Shown here: positions 56,176 through 64,000 of the stretch, in pieces | Position numbering within the stretch: position 1 is the stretch's first letter | Layout: every line of letters begins with the position of its first letter | Assembly (NCBI GenBank): GCA_003278685.1 | Contig: QCDS01000001.1 | Coordinates: 62,001-126,000 of the forward strand | DNA from: Prochlorococcus sp. AG-355-K03 | GTDB lineage: Bacteria; Cyanobacteriota; Cyanobacteriia; PCC-6307; Cyanobiaceae | Reading direction: 5' to 3' | DNA: 64,000 nucleotides | Notes under the pieces: model-generated | The model's input: only the letters and a program-made list of their open reading frames with translations | What the model was told of the DNA's origin: nothing | The model's database searches: none | Translations under genes and position numbers: made by a program

Positions 56176-56421
56176 ATGGGAGAAGCAAAGAGACGTAAAA
56201 CACTTGGTTTACCTCCAAAAAAAAATAATACTAAAACTAAAATTGATGAGTCTCCAAGATTATTTGAATGGCTTCCCTTTACAATCAGTCAAAGAGATAA
56301 CCTAATTAAATTAAGTATTAAGGCCAGTTGGTTTGGAATCGGAGGGTTAGTAATCTTATGGATTGTAGTGAGATTTATAGGCCCTGCTGCTGGGTGGTGG
56401 ACTTTAGCTGATTCTTTATAA
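56176..56421 (+). CDS. DUF2839 family small membrane protein
   Basis: 81 residues. The N-terminal MGEAKRRKTLGLPPKK is a recurring motif of this cyanobacterial family (and of other short GEAKRR proteins). A hydrophilic linker is followed by one or two membrane segments, about 50-70 (ASWFGIGGLVILWIVVRFIG), and the end PAAGWWTLADSL. Function unknown. It lies 29 bases after the DinG-like gene on the same strand and is convergent with recA across 2 bases. Confidence 0.85.
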   Translation: MGEAKRRKTLGLPPKKNNTKTKIDESPRLFEWLPFTISQRDNLIKLSIKASWFGIGGLVILWIVVRFIGPAAGWWTLADSL

Positions 56422-56423
56422 AT

Positions 56424-57521
56424 CTAAGCTACTGTTTTTATATCATTAACAGCGATTGTGTTAGCAGGATTGCTATTTAATGCTTTCATTGAGTTAGAAC
56501 TGACTTCAGTTCCTTCTGTTAATTTCTCTTTAACCATAGATTCTACTTTATTCCTGATTTCTAAGTTTTGATCAAGCCAAATAATTGTATTATCTCTTCC
56601 TTGTCCAATATTTTCTCCTTCATAACTATACCAAGCACCTCTCCTTATGATGATATTAGTCTCTTCTGCTAAATCTAATAAGCATCCTGTTGTACTAATA
56701 CCTTTCCCAAAGAGAATATCAAATTCTGCAATTCTAAATGGTGGTGCAACTTTGTTTTTTGCTACTTTCACTTTTGCTCTTATGCCATATTCCTCAGTAC
56801 CTCTTTTAAGAGTTTGAATTCTTCTAATATCAAGTCTTACTGAGGCGTAAAATTTTAATGCATTACCTCCTGTGGTTGTTTCTGGATTGCCGTATGTAAC
56901 GCCAATTTTTAGGCGTAATTGATTCAGGAATATTACCGTACATCCAGATTTGCCAATATTTCCTGTTATTTTCCTCATTGCTTGGCTCATTAGCCTTGCT
57001 TGGCTTCCAATTACGTGATCTCCCATCTCTCCTTCTATCTCGGCTCTTGGTGTTAGTGCTGCGACCGAGTCAACAACTACAAGATCTACCGCACTCGATC
57101 TTATAAGTTGGTCAACTATTTCTAGAGCCATTTCACCAGTATCTGGCTGTGAAACTAACAAATTTTCAACATCAACACCTAAAGAGGCCGCATAAACCGG
57201 ATCGAGTGCATGCTCAGCATCTACAAATGCAGCTACTCCTCCATTTTTTTGGACTTCCGCAATCGCGTGAAGCGTTAATGTAGTTTTTCCTGAACTTTCT
57301 GGTCCGTAAACTTCTACTACTCTTCCTTTTGGATAGCCTCCTCCTAATGCTAAATCTAAGGTGAGCGCTCCAGTAGATATTGTTTCTACTTTCATTCTTG
57401 AGGCGTCACCAAGTCTCATTATTGAACCTCGTCCAAAATTTCTTTCTATTTGACCTAAGACAAGACTTAATGCCTTGTCTTTTTCTTTTGATTCAGTTTT
57501 TTTCTTTTCTTCAAGACTCAT
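56424..57521 (-). CDS. recA: Recombinase RecA
   Basis: DNA strand exchange protein and co-protease for LexA in the SOS response. 365 residues. Walker A is [17 protein letters not shown] at about residues 70-86; [34 protein letters not shown] (Walker B and L1), [20 protein letters not shown] (L2) and [16 protein letters not shown] follow. The N-terminus carries an extra lysine and glutamate rich stretch. A perfect LexA-type box sits 85 bases upstream of the start, so SOS control is likely. Convergent with DUF2839. Confidence 0.98.
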   Translation of the reverse strand: MSLEEKKKTESKEKDKALSLVLGQIERNFGRGSIMRLGDASRMKVETISTGALTLDLALGGGYPKGRVVEVYGPESSGKTTLTLHAIAEVQKNGGVAAFVDAEHALDPVYAASLGVDVENLLVSQPDTGEMALEIVDQLIRSSAVDLVVVDSVAALTPRAEIEGEMGDHVIGSQARLMSQAMRKITGNIGKSGCTVIFLNQLRLKIGVTYGNPETTTGGNALKFYASVRLDIRRIQTLKRGTEEYGIRAKVKVAKNKVAPPFRIAEFDILFGKGISTTGCLLDLAEETNIIIRRGAWYSYEGENIGQGRDNTIIWLDQNLEIRNKVESMVKEKLTEGTEVSSNSMKALNSNPANTIAVNDIKTVA

Positions 57522-57605
57522 TGTTTGATTTATCGGTTAAAGTTCTTGTAATTATTTTAAATTTGGAAATTTTTATTTAAACCAAACTTCATAAATACAA
57601 ACTAT

Positions 57606-57619
57606 AGTACATCTGTACT
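57606..57619 (-). promoter_or_regulatory. LexA (SOS) operator upstream of recA
   Basis: AGTACATCTGTACT is a perfect palindrome of AGTAC around four bases and matches the cyanobacterial SOS box RGTAC-N3-D-GTWCB at every position. It lies 85 bases upstream of the recA ATG, on the side from which recA is transcribed, and 15 bases after the HAD gene end. This is the expected place for a promoter operator. Confidence 0.85.
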
Positions 57620-57633
57620 CTAGCTGATTATCT

Positions 57634-58413
57634 TTAAATTGCAACTAATTCTCCAAGGTCTCCTAATTTTAATAATTTGATTTCATTATTTAACTTATTT
57701 TTATCTGATTCTTTCAAATATCCCCAATCAGCTAGGAAGCATGGAATATGAGAAGTTTCTGAATTTTGTTTAATATCGATTAGAGTTTTTTTTCTATCTT
57801 CTATAAAGCCTAAAATTTCATAAGTTTGTGTAAGTTTTTCAGCTATTTTGACTTTTGTTCCTGATTCATAACCAAAAATAAATTCTGGAAAAATATTTAA
57901 TTGTTTAAGAATTTTTTCTGCAAATATTTTACCTTTAGTTGTTATGACTCCAGTTTTTATACCTCTTTTGCTTAATTCTTTCATAAAATTTATAATTTCA
58001 AAAAAAGGTTTATGTAAATTTACCCACGATTTAAAATCTTTATCAATTTGGTACTTGCGAGACTTATCTAACATTTTTTGTATATCTTCTGCTATCCAGG
58101 AATTTTCATTTAATATCCTCAGACAATTTTGATGATAATTATTAATGAATTCATCTTTATTATCACTTTTTAATGGATTTTCTGTTTTTATAATTTCGTG
58201 AACAATTAGAATCATTTCCCAACCATATTTGACCCAAGGTCTAATTTCTTTGAATGAATTTGGTACTCCATGATAAAGTTTTTGATCAATAGTGATGTTG
58301 GGTGAATTTAAATATCTTTCACAGGCCAGTAAGGAGCTATGCCAATATTCTTGCATTCCATCAACTATTACTCCATCAAAATCAAATAGAAAAATTTTTT
58401 GAGAAGACACCAA
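57634..58413 (-). CDS. HAD-family phosphatase
   Basis: 259 residues. Motif I FLFDFDGVIVDGM (D-x-D) at residues 8-20, motif II GVITTKG at about 176, motif III lysine in the GTKVKIAEKL area and motif IV FIEDRKKTLIDIK. A helical cap sits between motifs I and II. Substrate unknown; the phosphoglycolate phosphatase-like group is one possibility. There is no ATG: TTG 58413 and GTG 58410 are the only candidates near the motif. The tRNA-Gln gene ends 13 bases upstream on the same strand, so this mRNA may be released by tRNA 3' processing with a very short leader. Confidence 0.86.
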   Translation of the reverse strand: MVSSQKIFLFDFDGVIVDGMQEYWHSSLLACERYLNSPNITIDQKLYHGVPNSFKEIRPWVKYGWEMILIVHEIIKTENPLKSDNKDEFINNYHQNCLRILNENSWIAEDIQKMLDKSRKYQIDKDFKSWVNLHKPFFEIINFMKELSKRGIKTGVITTKGKIFAEKILKQLNIFPEFIFGYESGTKVKIAEKLTQTYEILGFIEDRKKTLIDIKQNSETSHIPCFLADWGYLKESDKNKLNNEIKLLKLGDLGELVAI

Positions 58414-58426
58414 TTAAGTATTAGAA

Positions 58427-58498
58427 CTGGGCCGCTAGGATTCGAACCTAGGAATGTCGAGACCAAAACCCGATGCCTTACCACTTGGCGACGGCCCA
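58427..58498 (-). tRNA. tRNA-Gln (anticodon TTG)
   Basis: 72 bases on the minus strand. Acceptor TGGGCCG/CGGCCCA with a U-A first pair, typical for tRNA-Gln, and a G discriminator; anticodon loop TTTTGGT gives TTG; T arm CTAGGTTCGAATCCTAG. CCA not encoded. It is followed 13 bases later by the HAD gene on the same strand. Confidence 0.96.
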
Positions 58499-58592
58499 TT
58501 GAATTACCATTTTAATACATGAGAAGATTTTTTTCTATCCAAAAAATACAAATTTTTTATAAACATGGCGCTAGTTTTGAAAAATAAAAATA

Positions 58593-59600
58593 TTATTTGA
58601 ATGAGCTCGATTTCCATGGCTCTAGAAATTTCTGAGCTTTTTTGATCGCTAAACCCATTATTTCAGGATACTCATAGAGTTTTTTGTTATTTTTGTGAGC
58701 AAATTCAATAAGGGGCTGCATAATTTTTCTTGCAGCACTTCCAAATGCTATTCCATCTGGGAGATTGTTTGAATTCAACAATTCATGAGTTTTTTCATTT
58801 GTTCCTCCTGCTAATTGAATTAATCCTGGTGGAAGATCTGAACCGATTTTTTCAAACAACTTAACAGCATCTCTACTTGTTGTAGGGGCAAGATCTCCAG
58901 ACATTGGCCTTCCATCTAGTTGCCAAATAAGGGGAATATCTAGCTCATTCAGAATTTCATATCTTTCCCAAAGAGCTTTCAAAAGATCTTGGGGCTCTTG
59001 GGCTTTTTTGAAAGATTGATTTAATCCACAACTAATAGATATCTTATCTAATTTCATTCCAGAACTTTTAAGGATATTAACAACTTTTGTAAAAGAGTCT
59101 AGGCGATTGATTTCTGTATGAATTTCTACTGCATTAGGCCTTATTGTTTGAAGTGTTGATGCTAAATCATTTTTTGACAAATTATATTCATATTCACTAA
59201 TTAGATTTAGAGGACAACTATTTAAACATCTTCCACATCCATAACATTTACTCTCTTTAATTCCGAAATTATCAATTGCAAAGGTGGGGCATACTTTTTC
59301 GCATGGTCTTGGACAACTAGGGGGACATTTTAAAGGATCAAATTTTGCTTTTCGAAAGTGGATATCATTACCATCACTAATACTTATCATTAATCCAGGT
59401 GAGTTTTTAAAGACTTTTTTTGCCCAATCGATTCCTTTTTTTGCTGCATAAACTATAGATTCTTCTGCTGCAACATCTATGTAGTCGACACCAGCAGCAG
59501 TATAAATTGCACATAAATCTTCTATGGCAACAATATCTTCATTACTGGCACCACAAATTAACTTAATCCATTTATCTTTTTTATTCTTGGTTTTAATCAA
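58593..59600 (-). CDS. ldpA: LdpA, light-dependent period iron-sulfur protein
   Basis: 335 residues from a TTG start. It has two ferredoxin-like cysteine clusters: CPPSCPRPCEKVCPTF and CYGCGRCLNSCPLNL at about residues 92-133. In Synechococcus elongatus LdpA binds Fe-S clusters and adjusts circadian period to light through redox sensing. The N-terminal IKLICGASNEDIVAIEDLCA and the C-terminal half with LIWQLDGRPMSGDLAPTTSR and IQLAGGTNEKTHELL fit that family. It follows ndhN by 5 bases, an operon seen in cyanobacteria. As Prochlorococcus lacks kaiA, the role here may be different. Confidence 0.88.
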   Translation of the reverse strand: MIKTKNKKDKWIKLICGASNEDIVAIEDLCAIYTAAGVDYIDVAAEESIVYAAKKGIDWAKKVFKNSPGLMISISDGNDIHFRKAKFDPLKCPPSCPRPCEKVCPTFAIDNFGIKESKCYGCGRCLNSCPLNLISEYEYNLSKNDLASTLQTIRPNAVEIHTEINRLDSFTKVVNILKSSGMKLDKISISCGLNQSFKKAQEPQDLLKALWERYEILNELDIPLIWQLDGRPMSGDLAPTTSRDAVKLFEKIGSDLPPGLIQLAGGTNEKTHELLNSNNLPDGIAFGSAARKIMQPLIEFAHKNNKKLYEYPEIMGLAIKKAQKFLEPWKSSSFK

Positions 59601-59605
59601 ACAAT

Positions 59606-60082
59606 TTAACTTTCAAATTCATCCAAAATATAATTTCTTAATGGTTTCCATTCAAGTTTTCTTGAACCCCCCATTTCAACAACTATTGTTAGTTTATTAT
59701 CGTTAGTGCAAATTTCTATTAAGCTCTCTAATTCAGATTGAGATAATACTTGACCTTCTAATAACCAAAGTAATTTATTTTTATCATTTTCATTAAATAA
59801 CTCTGAAGCTTGCGGGATTACTTGTTGAACTTCCCCAAGCGCTCCGTTTCTTCCTACACTTTGATGACCAAGGTGAGGTGGTCTAACGCCATGCAATTTG
59901 AGCAAGAAAACTTCTGGATCTCCAAGACCTCTTGCTGAAGTTATAAAAGTTTTAAAGCCTTTGGCCCTCATTCTCCTCAAAAGACGAGTTTCATAACCAC
60001 CTTCAAGAGGAGCAAATATTGCGAGACATTTGTTATTTTTTAAATCGTTATGAAACTTTTTCCCTGAGAGAAGTAATGGCAT
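59606..60082 (-). CDS. ndhN: NAD(P)H-quinone oxidoreductase subunit N
   Basis: 158 residues, a peripheral subunit of cyanobacterial and chloroplast NDH-1, on the cytoplasmic (stromal) side near the Q module, needed for respiration and cyclic electron flow. The characteristic stretches are [60 protein letters not shown] and [16 protein letters not shown]. It starts the ndhN-ldpA pair and is divergent from the ribosomal cluster across 278 bases. Confidence 0.96.
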   Translation of the reverse strand: MPLLLSGKKFHNDLKNNKCLAIFAPLEGGYETRLLRRMRAKGFKTFITSARGLGDPEVFLLKLHGVRPPHLGHQSVGRNGALGEVQQVIPQASELFNENDKNKLLWLLEGQVLSQSELESLIEICTNDNKLTIVVEMGGSRKLEWKPLRNYILDEFES

Positions 60083-60360
60083 ACAAATTTCCTTTGTTTC
60101 TATTTTATTTTATTTTATGGTACTTGATGATGTACAATTGTAACTCAGTGAATTTTTAAGCTCGCAAGCTAGCCGAGCCTCTGAAAATTTCACATTTTTT
60201 AGCGTTTCGTTAAAAAACTCAGGTGGGTTTACCCCGAGAGAAACTATCTATTATTTCAGATAAGTCTCGACCTTACTAATTGTTTTTTATTAACTTCACC
60301 CTAATAACTGAAGGGTTTAGATAATTGAAAAATTATTACGAGCTAGCCTAATTTAGTCTT
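60083..60360 (+). promoter_or_regulatory. Upstream/leader region of the S10 ribosomal cluster
   Basis: 278 bases between divergent ndhN and rplC, without an ORF. The strongest structure is TTTTTTAGCG-TTT-CGTTAAAAAA at 60195-60217, a 10-base-pair stem (one G-U) with a three-base loop. A second hairpin, CTTCA...TGAAG, lies at about 60295-60314. The related words AAGCTAGCCGAGC and GAGCTAGCCTAA occur near 60167 and 60341. This could be a ribosomal-protein autoregulatory leader (L4-type), but I do not recognise a known consensus. Confidence 0.45.
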
Positions 60361-61014
60361 ATGTCTATCGGAATTTTAGGAAAGAAATTGGGCATGTCCC
60401 AACTTTTCGATGATAAAGGTAATTCGGTACCAGTTACTCTTATTGAGGCAGGTCCGTGCCGCGTCACTCAATTGAAAACAACTGCTTTGGATGGTTATAC
60501 CGCCGTTCAGATAGGATATGGCTTGTTCAAAGAGAAGCATTTAAGCAAACCTGAAAAGGGACACTTATTGAAATCAGGTGAAGAACTTTTAAAGCATTTG
60601 AAAGAATATAGGGTTGAAGAAACTTCATCTTATGAAATTGGAAACCAAATAACTGTAAAAAACTTTGAGGTTGGTCAAAAAGTTGATATCAGTGGCAAAT
60701 CTATGGGTAGAGGTTTTGCAGGTTACCAGAAAAGACATGGTTTTAGCAGAGGTCCTATGAGTCATGGTTCAAAAAATCATAGAGCACCAGGATCTACAGG
60801 AGCAGGAACAACTCCGGGTAGAATTTATCCAGGGAAAAGAATGGCAGGAAGATATGGAGGAAAACAGATTACTACCAAAGGATTGTTAGTTCTAAAAATT
60901 GATGATCAGAAGAATTTGCTTGTAGTAAAGGGTTCTGTTCCAGGTAAGCCCGGCTCAATTGTCAACATTAAGCCAAATAATGTTGTAGGCAAAAAAGGAG
61001 GTGAAAAATCATGA
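60361..61014 (+). CDS. rplC: 50S ribosomal protein L3
   Basis: 217 residues; an early-assembling protein near the peptidyl transferase centre. Conserved blocks [56 protein letters not shown] and [12 protein letters not shown]. It is the first gene of the cluster; rpsJ (S10), first in many bacteria, is not upstream, as in other cyanobacteria. The stop overlaps rplD by 4 bases (ATGA). Confidence 0.98.
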   Translation: MSIGILGKKLGMSQLFDDKGNSVPVTLIEAGPCRVTQLKTTALDGYTAVQIGYGLFKEKHLSKPEKGHLLKSGEELLKHLKEYRVEETSSYEIGNQITVKNFEVGQKVDISGKSMGRGFAGYQKRHGFSRGPMSHGSKNHRAPGSTGAGTTPGRIYPGKRMAGRYGGKQITTKGLLVLKIDDQKNLLVVKGSVPGKPGSIVNIKPNNVVGKKGGEKS

Positions 61015-61643
61015 CAACACTTGAAACTTTAAAGTGGGATGGTAAAAAATCAGGCAAAGTTACTCTTGATTTAGCAGTTGCTAAAGAAACTTCTTCGGCA
61101 GACTTAATCCATAGAGCGGTCCTTAGGCAGCTAGCAAACAAAAGACAAGGGACAGCATCAACTTTGACAAGATCTGAAGTGCGCGGGGGCGGTAGAAAGC
61201 CATACAAACAAAAAGGTACAGGAAGAGCTCGTCAAGGATCAATAAGGACACCCTTAAGACCTGGTGGCGGAATTATTTTTGGACCGAAGCCACGTTCTTA
61301 CAATCTTGATATGAATCGTAAGGAACGTAGATTAGCTCTTAGAACAGCTCTTATGTCCAGAGTATCTGATATGAAGGCTGTTGAAGATTTTGGATCTACT
61401 TTAAAGCAGCCTAAAACAAGTGATATCATCAATGGCCTTGCTCGATTAGGTATACAAAAAACTGAAAAAGTTTTGGTTATTCTCGATAGTCCTTCCGATA
61501 TTATAAAAAAATCCATTAATAATATTGAGAAAGTAAAATTAATCTCCGCCGATCAATTAAATGTATTTGATATTCTCAATGCCAATAAATTGGTAATAGG
61601 TCAATCAGCGATAGATAAAATTCAGGAGGTTTATGCATCATGA
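61011..61643 (+). CDS. rplD: 50S ribosomal protein L4
   Basis: 210 residues, lines the exit tunnel; in some bacteria it also represses its own operon. The long loop has [20 protein letters not shown] and [20 protein letters not shown]. Preceded by AAGGAGGTGA, a strong Shine-Dalgarno lying inside the end of rplC. ATGA overlap with rplC; its own stop overlaps rplW by 4 bases. Confidence 0.98.
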   Translation: MTTLETLKWDGKKSGKVTLDLAVAKETSSADLIHRAVLRQLANKRQGTASTLTRSEVRGGGRKPYKQKGTGRARQGSIRTPLRPGGGIIFGPKPRSYNLDMNRKERRLALRTALMSRVSDMKAVEDFGSTLKQPKTSDIINGLARLGIQKTEKVLVILDSPSDIIKKSINNIEKVKLISADQLNVFDILNANKLVIGQSAIDKIQEVYAS

Positions 61644-61942
61644 GTAAATTATTCGATTCTCGTTTAGCCGATGTAATACGAAAGCCAGTTATTACTGAAA
61701 AAGCTACAAATGCACTAGATTTTAACCAATATACTTTCGAAGTAGATCATAGAGCGGCTAAACCACAAATAAAGGCAGCTATTGAAGCCTTGTTTAGTGT
61801 TAAAGTCATAGGAGTTAACACTATGAATCCTCCTAGGAGAACAAGAAGAGTCGGGAAATTTTCCGGTAAACGTTCTCAGGTCAAGAAGGCAATTGTACGT
61901 CTTGCTGAAGGAGACAAAATCCAACTATTTCCAGAATCTTAA
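61640..61942 (+). CDS. rplW: 50S ribosomal protein L23
   Basis: 100 residues, sits at the tunnel exit and is a docking site for trigger factor and SRP. Motifs [20 protein letters not shown] and [20 protein letters not shown], then [20 protein letters not shown]. Shine-Dalgarno CAGGAGGT lies inside rplD. It overlaps rplD by 4 bases and is followed after 12 bases by rplB. Confidence 0.98.
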   Translation: MSKLFDSRLADVIRKPVITEKATNALDFNQYTFEVDHRAAKPQIKAAIEALFSVKVIGVNTMNPPRRTRRVGKFSGKRSQVKKAIVRLAEGDKIQLFPES

Positions 61943-61954
61943 GGAGTTTTAATC

Positions 61955-62818
61955 ATGGCTATACGTAAATTTAAACCTTATACACCTGGCACTAGGCAGA
62001 GAGTAGTAACTGACTTTAGTGAAATCACAAGTGCAAAACCTGAAAGATCACTAATAGTTTCAAAACATAGAGTTAAAGGCAGGAATAATCGTGGAGTTAT
62101 CACTTGTCGTCATCGTGGAGGTGGTCACAAAAGGCAATACAGATTGGTCGACTTTAGAAGAGATAAAAGAAATATCAACGCTAAAGTTGCAGCTATACAC
62201 TACGATCCTCATAGAAATGCAAGGTTGGCACTTTTATTTTACGAAGATGGAGAGAAAAGATATATTATCGCTCCAGCAGGAGTAAAAGTCGGACAAAATG
62301 TCATTTCTGGAGAAAGTGTTCCAATTGAAGATGGAAATGCAATGCCGCTTTCTGTTATGCCATTAGGATCTAGTGTTCATTGTGTTGAGTTATACGCAGG
62401 TAGGGGTGCTCAAATGGTTAGATCCGCAGGAGCTAGTGCTCAAGTTATGGCAAAAGAGGGAGATTATGTTGCTTTAAAACTCCCATCTACTGAGGTAAGA
62501 CTTGTAAGAAAAGAATGCTACGCAACTCTTGGTGAAGTAGGTAATTCTGAAATAAGAAATACTAGCTTAGGTAAAGCAGGAAGAAGAAGATGGCTTGGAA
62601 GAAGGCCTCAAGTAAGAGGTAGTGTAATGAACCCATGTGATCATCCACATGGAGGAGGAGAGGGAAAAGCACCAATTGGTAGAGCAGGCCCAGTTACTCC
62701 ATGGGGTAAGCCAGCTCTTGGACTAAAGACACGTAAAAAGAACAAACCAAGTAATAAATTAGTTGTTCGCAGACGCCGTCGCGTTTCTAAGAGGAGTAGA
62801 GGAGGAAGAGACTCTTGA
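61955..62818 (+). CDS. rplB: 50S ribosomal protein L2
   Basis: 287 residues; essential for subunit joining and the peptidyl transferase region. Blocks [60 protein letters not shown] (with the conserved histidine) and [26 protein letters not shown] stands 9 bases before the ATG. The C-terminus is arginine rich ([15 protein letters not shown]). rpsS follows after 37 bases. Confidence 0.98.
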
Positions 62819-62855
62819 TTACTTCATTTATTATTTCAATTTCTATTACATAATC

Positions 62856-63134
62856 ATGGGACGTTCACTAAAAAAAGGACCTTTTATAGCAGATAGCCTG
62901 CTCAAGAAGGTAGAAAAACAAAATACAGATAATGACAAGTCTGTTATCAAAACTTGGTCAAGATCCTCTACGATTTTACCTTTAATGATCGGTCACACAA
63001 TCGCTGTACATAATGGCAAGACTCACATTCCAGTATTTATTACTGAACAAATGATTGGTCATAAACTCGGAGAATTTGCTCCTACACGCACTTACCGAGG
63101 TCATATAAGAGATAAGAAAGGAGCAAAATCATGA
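62856..63134 (+). CDS. rpsS: 30S ribosomal protein S19
   Basis: 92 residues from ATG 62856, the start that gives the universal [18 protein letters not shown]; the longer reading from 62763 would lie inside rplB and is rejected. Further blocks [20 protein letters not shown] and [16 protein letters not shown]. Binds the 30S head near the A site. Its stop overlaps rplV by 4 bases. Confidence 0.98.
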
Positions 63135-63517
63135 CAAAAACACCTGAAACAACAAAAACAGCAATTGCTCATGGGAATTATGTTCGCGGATCAGCCTCTA
63201 AAGTGAGAAGAGTTTTGGATCAGATAAGGGGTAGATCTTACAGAGATGCATTGATTATGTTGGAATTTATGCCTTACAGATCTACAGACCCCATTACTAA
63301 AGTTCTAAGATCTGCTGTTGCTAATGCAGAACATAACCTTGGAATGGATCCATCTACCCTAGTTATTTCCTCTGCATGGGCTAATAGTGGTCCAGTAATG
63401 AAAAGGTATAGACCCAGAGCTCAAGGTCGAGCTTTTTCAATCAAAAAACAGACTTGCCACATCAGTATTTCTGTTGAATCTGCTCCTACTCAAACTAATG
63501 CGGAGGTACAAAACTAA
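63131..63517 (+). CDS. rplV: 50S ribosomal protein L22
   Basis: 128 residues; its beta hairpin reaches into the exit tunnel. Blocks [40 protein letters not shown] and [27 protein letters not shown] lies 7 bases before the ATG. The stop overlaps the rpsC start by one base (TAATG). Confidence 0.98.
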
Positions 63518-64000
63518 TGGGACATAAAATACATCCTTCTGGACTAAGATTAGGAATTACACAAGAGCATCGCTCTAAATGGTTTGCTACTTCTAAAACA
63601 TATCCAATACTTCTCCAAGAGGATTTTAAAATTCGTACCTTCATACAAAAAAAATATGGAGCAGCAGGAATTAGCGATGTTTTAATAGCTAGAAAAGCTG
63701 ACCAACTGGAACTTGAATTAAAAACAGCAAGACCAGGAGTTATAGTTGGAAGACAAGGAAGTGGGATTGAAGAATTAAGATCTGGCATTCAAAAAACTAT
63801 AGGTGATAGAACAAGGCAAGTCAGAATAAACGTTGTAGAAGTTGAACGAGTAGATGCTGATGCTTTTTTACTTGCTGAATATATTGCGCAACAACTTGAA
63901 AAAAGAGTCGCCTTTAGAAGAACTATAAGGATGGCCTTACAAAGGGCTCAAAGGGCTGGAGTCTTAGGTCTTAAAATTCAAGTAGGGGGAAGGTTGAATG
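63517..64000 (+). CDS. rpsC: 30S ribosomal protein S3 (5' part)
   Basis: The first 161 codons of S3; it runs off the window end, about two thirds of the usual 240 or so residues. The start [20 protein letters not shown] is typical, and the KH domain is seen in [22 protein letters not shown] lies 9 bases before the ATG. It is part of the ribosomal cluster and helps hold mRNA at the entry channel. Confidence 0.97.
   Translation, partial: MGHKIHPSGLRLGITQEHRSKWFATSKTYPILLQEDFKIRTFIQKKYGAAGISDVLIARKADQLELELKTARPGVIVGRQGSGIEELRSGIQKTIGDRTRQVRINVVEVERVDADAFLLAEYIAQQLEKRVAFRRTIRMALQRAQRAGVLGLKIQVGGRLN

Overview
The window is chromosomal DNA from a marine picocyanobacterium, almost certainly a high-light-adapted Prochlorococcus. 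The evidence is very low GC, photosystem I genes (psaC, psaD), NDH-1 subunits typical of oxygenic phototrophs (ndhN, ndhS), the phycoerythrobilin genes pebA and pebB, a cyanobacterial panC-cmk fusion, cyanobacterial-type glutamate-cysteine ligase, a CAAD/CurT thylakoid protein, LdpA, and short intergenic gaps. I see no insertion sequence, prophage, CRISPR array or integrase. Apart from two likely indel sites it reads as core genome.

Layout. 1-4.8 kb: end of lysS, a small conserved gene, smpB (-), ruvB, a TPR protein, an M20 amidohydrolase and a small membrane protein. 4.8-6.4 kb: a TPP riboswitch in front of thiC. 6.4-9.9 kb (-): acpP, fabF, tkt. 10-13.8 kb: psaC, glmS, rimM (-), ndhS, rnc (-). 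13.8-15.2 kb: RNase P RNA (-), tRNA-Arg(CCT), two conserved genes. 15.2-23.9 kb: glgP (-), a cation/proton antiporter, a hydrolase / mutarotase / four-carbon-acid-sugar-kinase group, icd (-). 24-26.8 kb: a conserved gene, then ho1, pebA, pebB, with ho1 interrupted by a one-base frameshift in a run of seven G. 26.8-35 kb: LMW phosphatase, panC-cmk (-), purM, small genes, tRNA-Cys (-), an LpxB-like glycosyltransferase, rnd (-), a CCB2/CCB4-like protein, hemF (-). 35-45.7 kb (+): mrp, rodA, an atypical histidine kinase, psaD, trpE, gshA, ppc, a GNAT-like protein.

45.7-54.6 kb: tRNA-Arg(CCG) (-), recF (which has no normal start codon in the sequence as given), speD, larE (-), a tandem-domain corrinoid adenosyltransferase, a MoeB-rhodanese E1 enzyme (-), a CAAD/CurT protein, fructosamine kinase (-), crtD-like desaturase, tyrA (-). 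54.7-60.1 kb: a degenerate DinG-like protein, a DUF2839 protein, recA (-) with a LexA-type operator, a HAD phosphatase (-), tRNA-Gln (-), ldpA and ndhN (-). 60.4-64 kb: the start of the S10/spc ribosomal cluster (rplC, rplD, rplW, rplB, rpsS, rplV, partial rpsC), with strong Shine-Dalgarno sequences that most other genes here lack.

The genes cover light harvesting and electron transport (PSI, NDH-1, bilins, carotenoids, thylakoid shaping), carbon flow (transketolase, PEP carboxylase, isocitrate dehydrogenase, glycogen phosphorylase), cofactor supply (thiamine, CoA, heme, corrinoid), DNA repair (RecA, RecF, RuvB) and translation. I did not find a clearly new multi-gene system. The most useful leads are the broken ho1 upstream of intact pebA/pebB, the recF start anomaly, the ATPase-dead DinG relative, the tandem CobO protein, a short ORF that ends on the curT start codon, and the degenerate kinase next to rodA.
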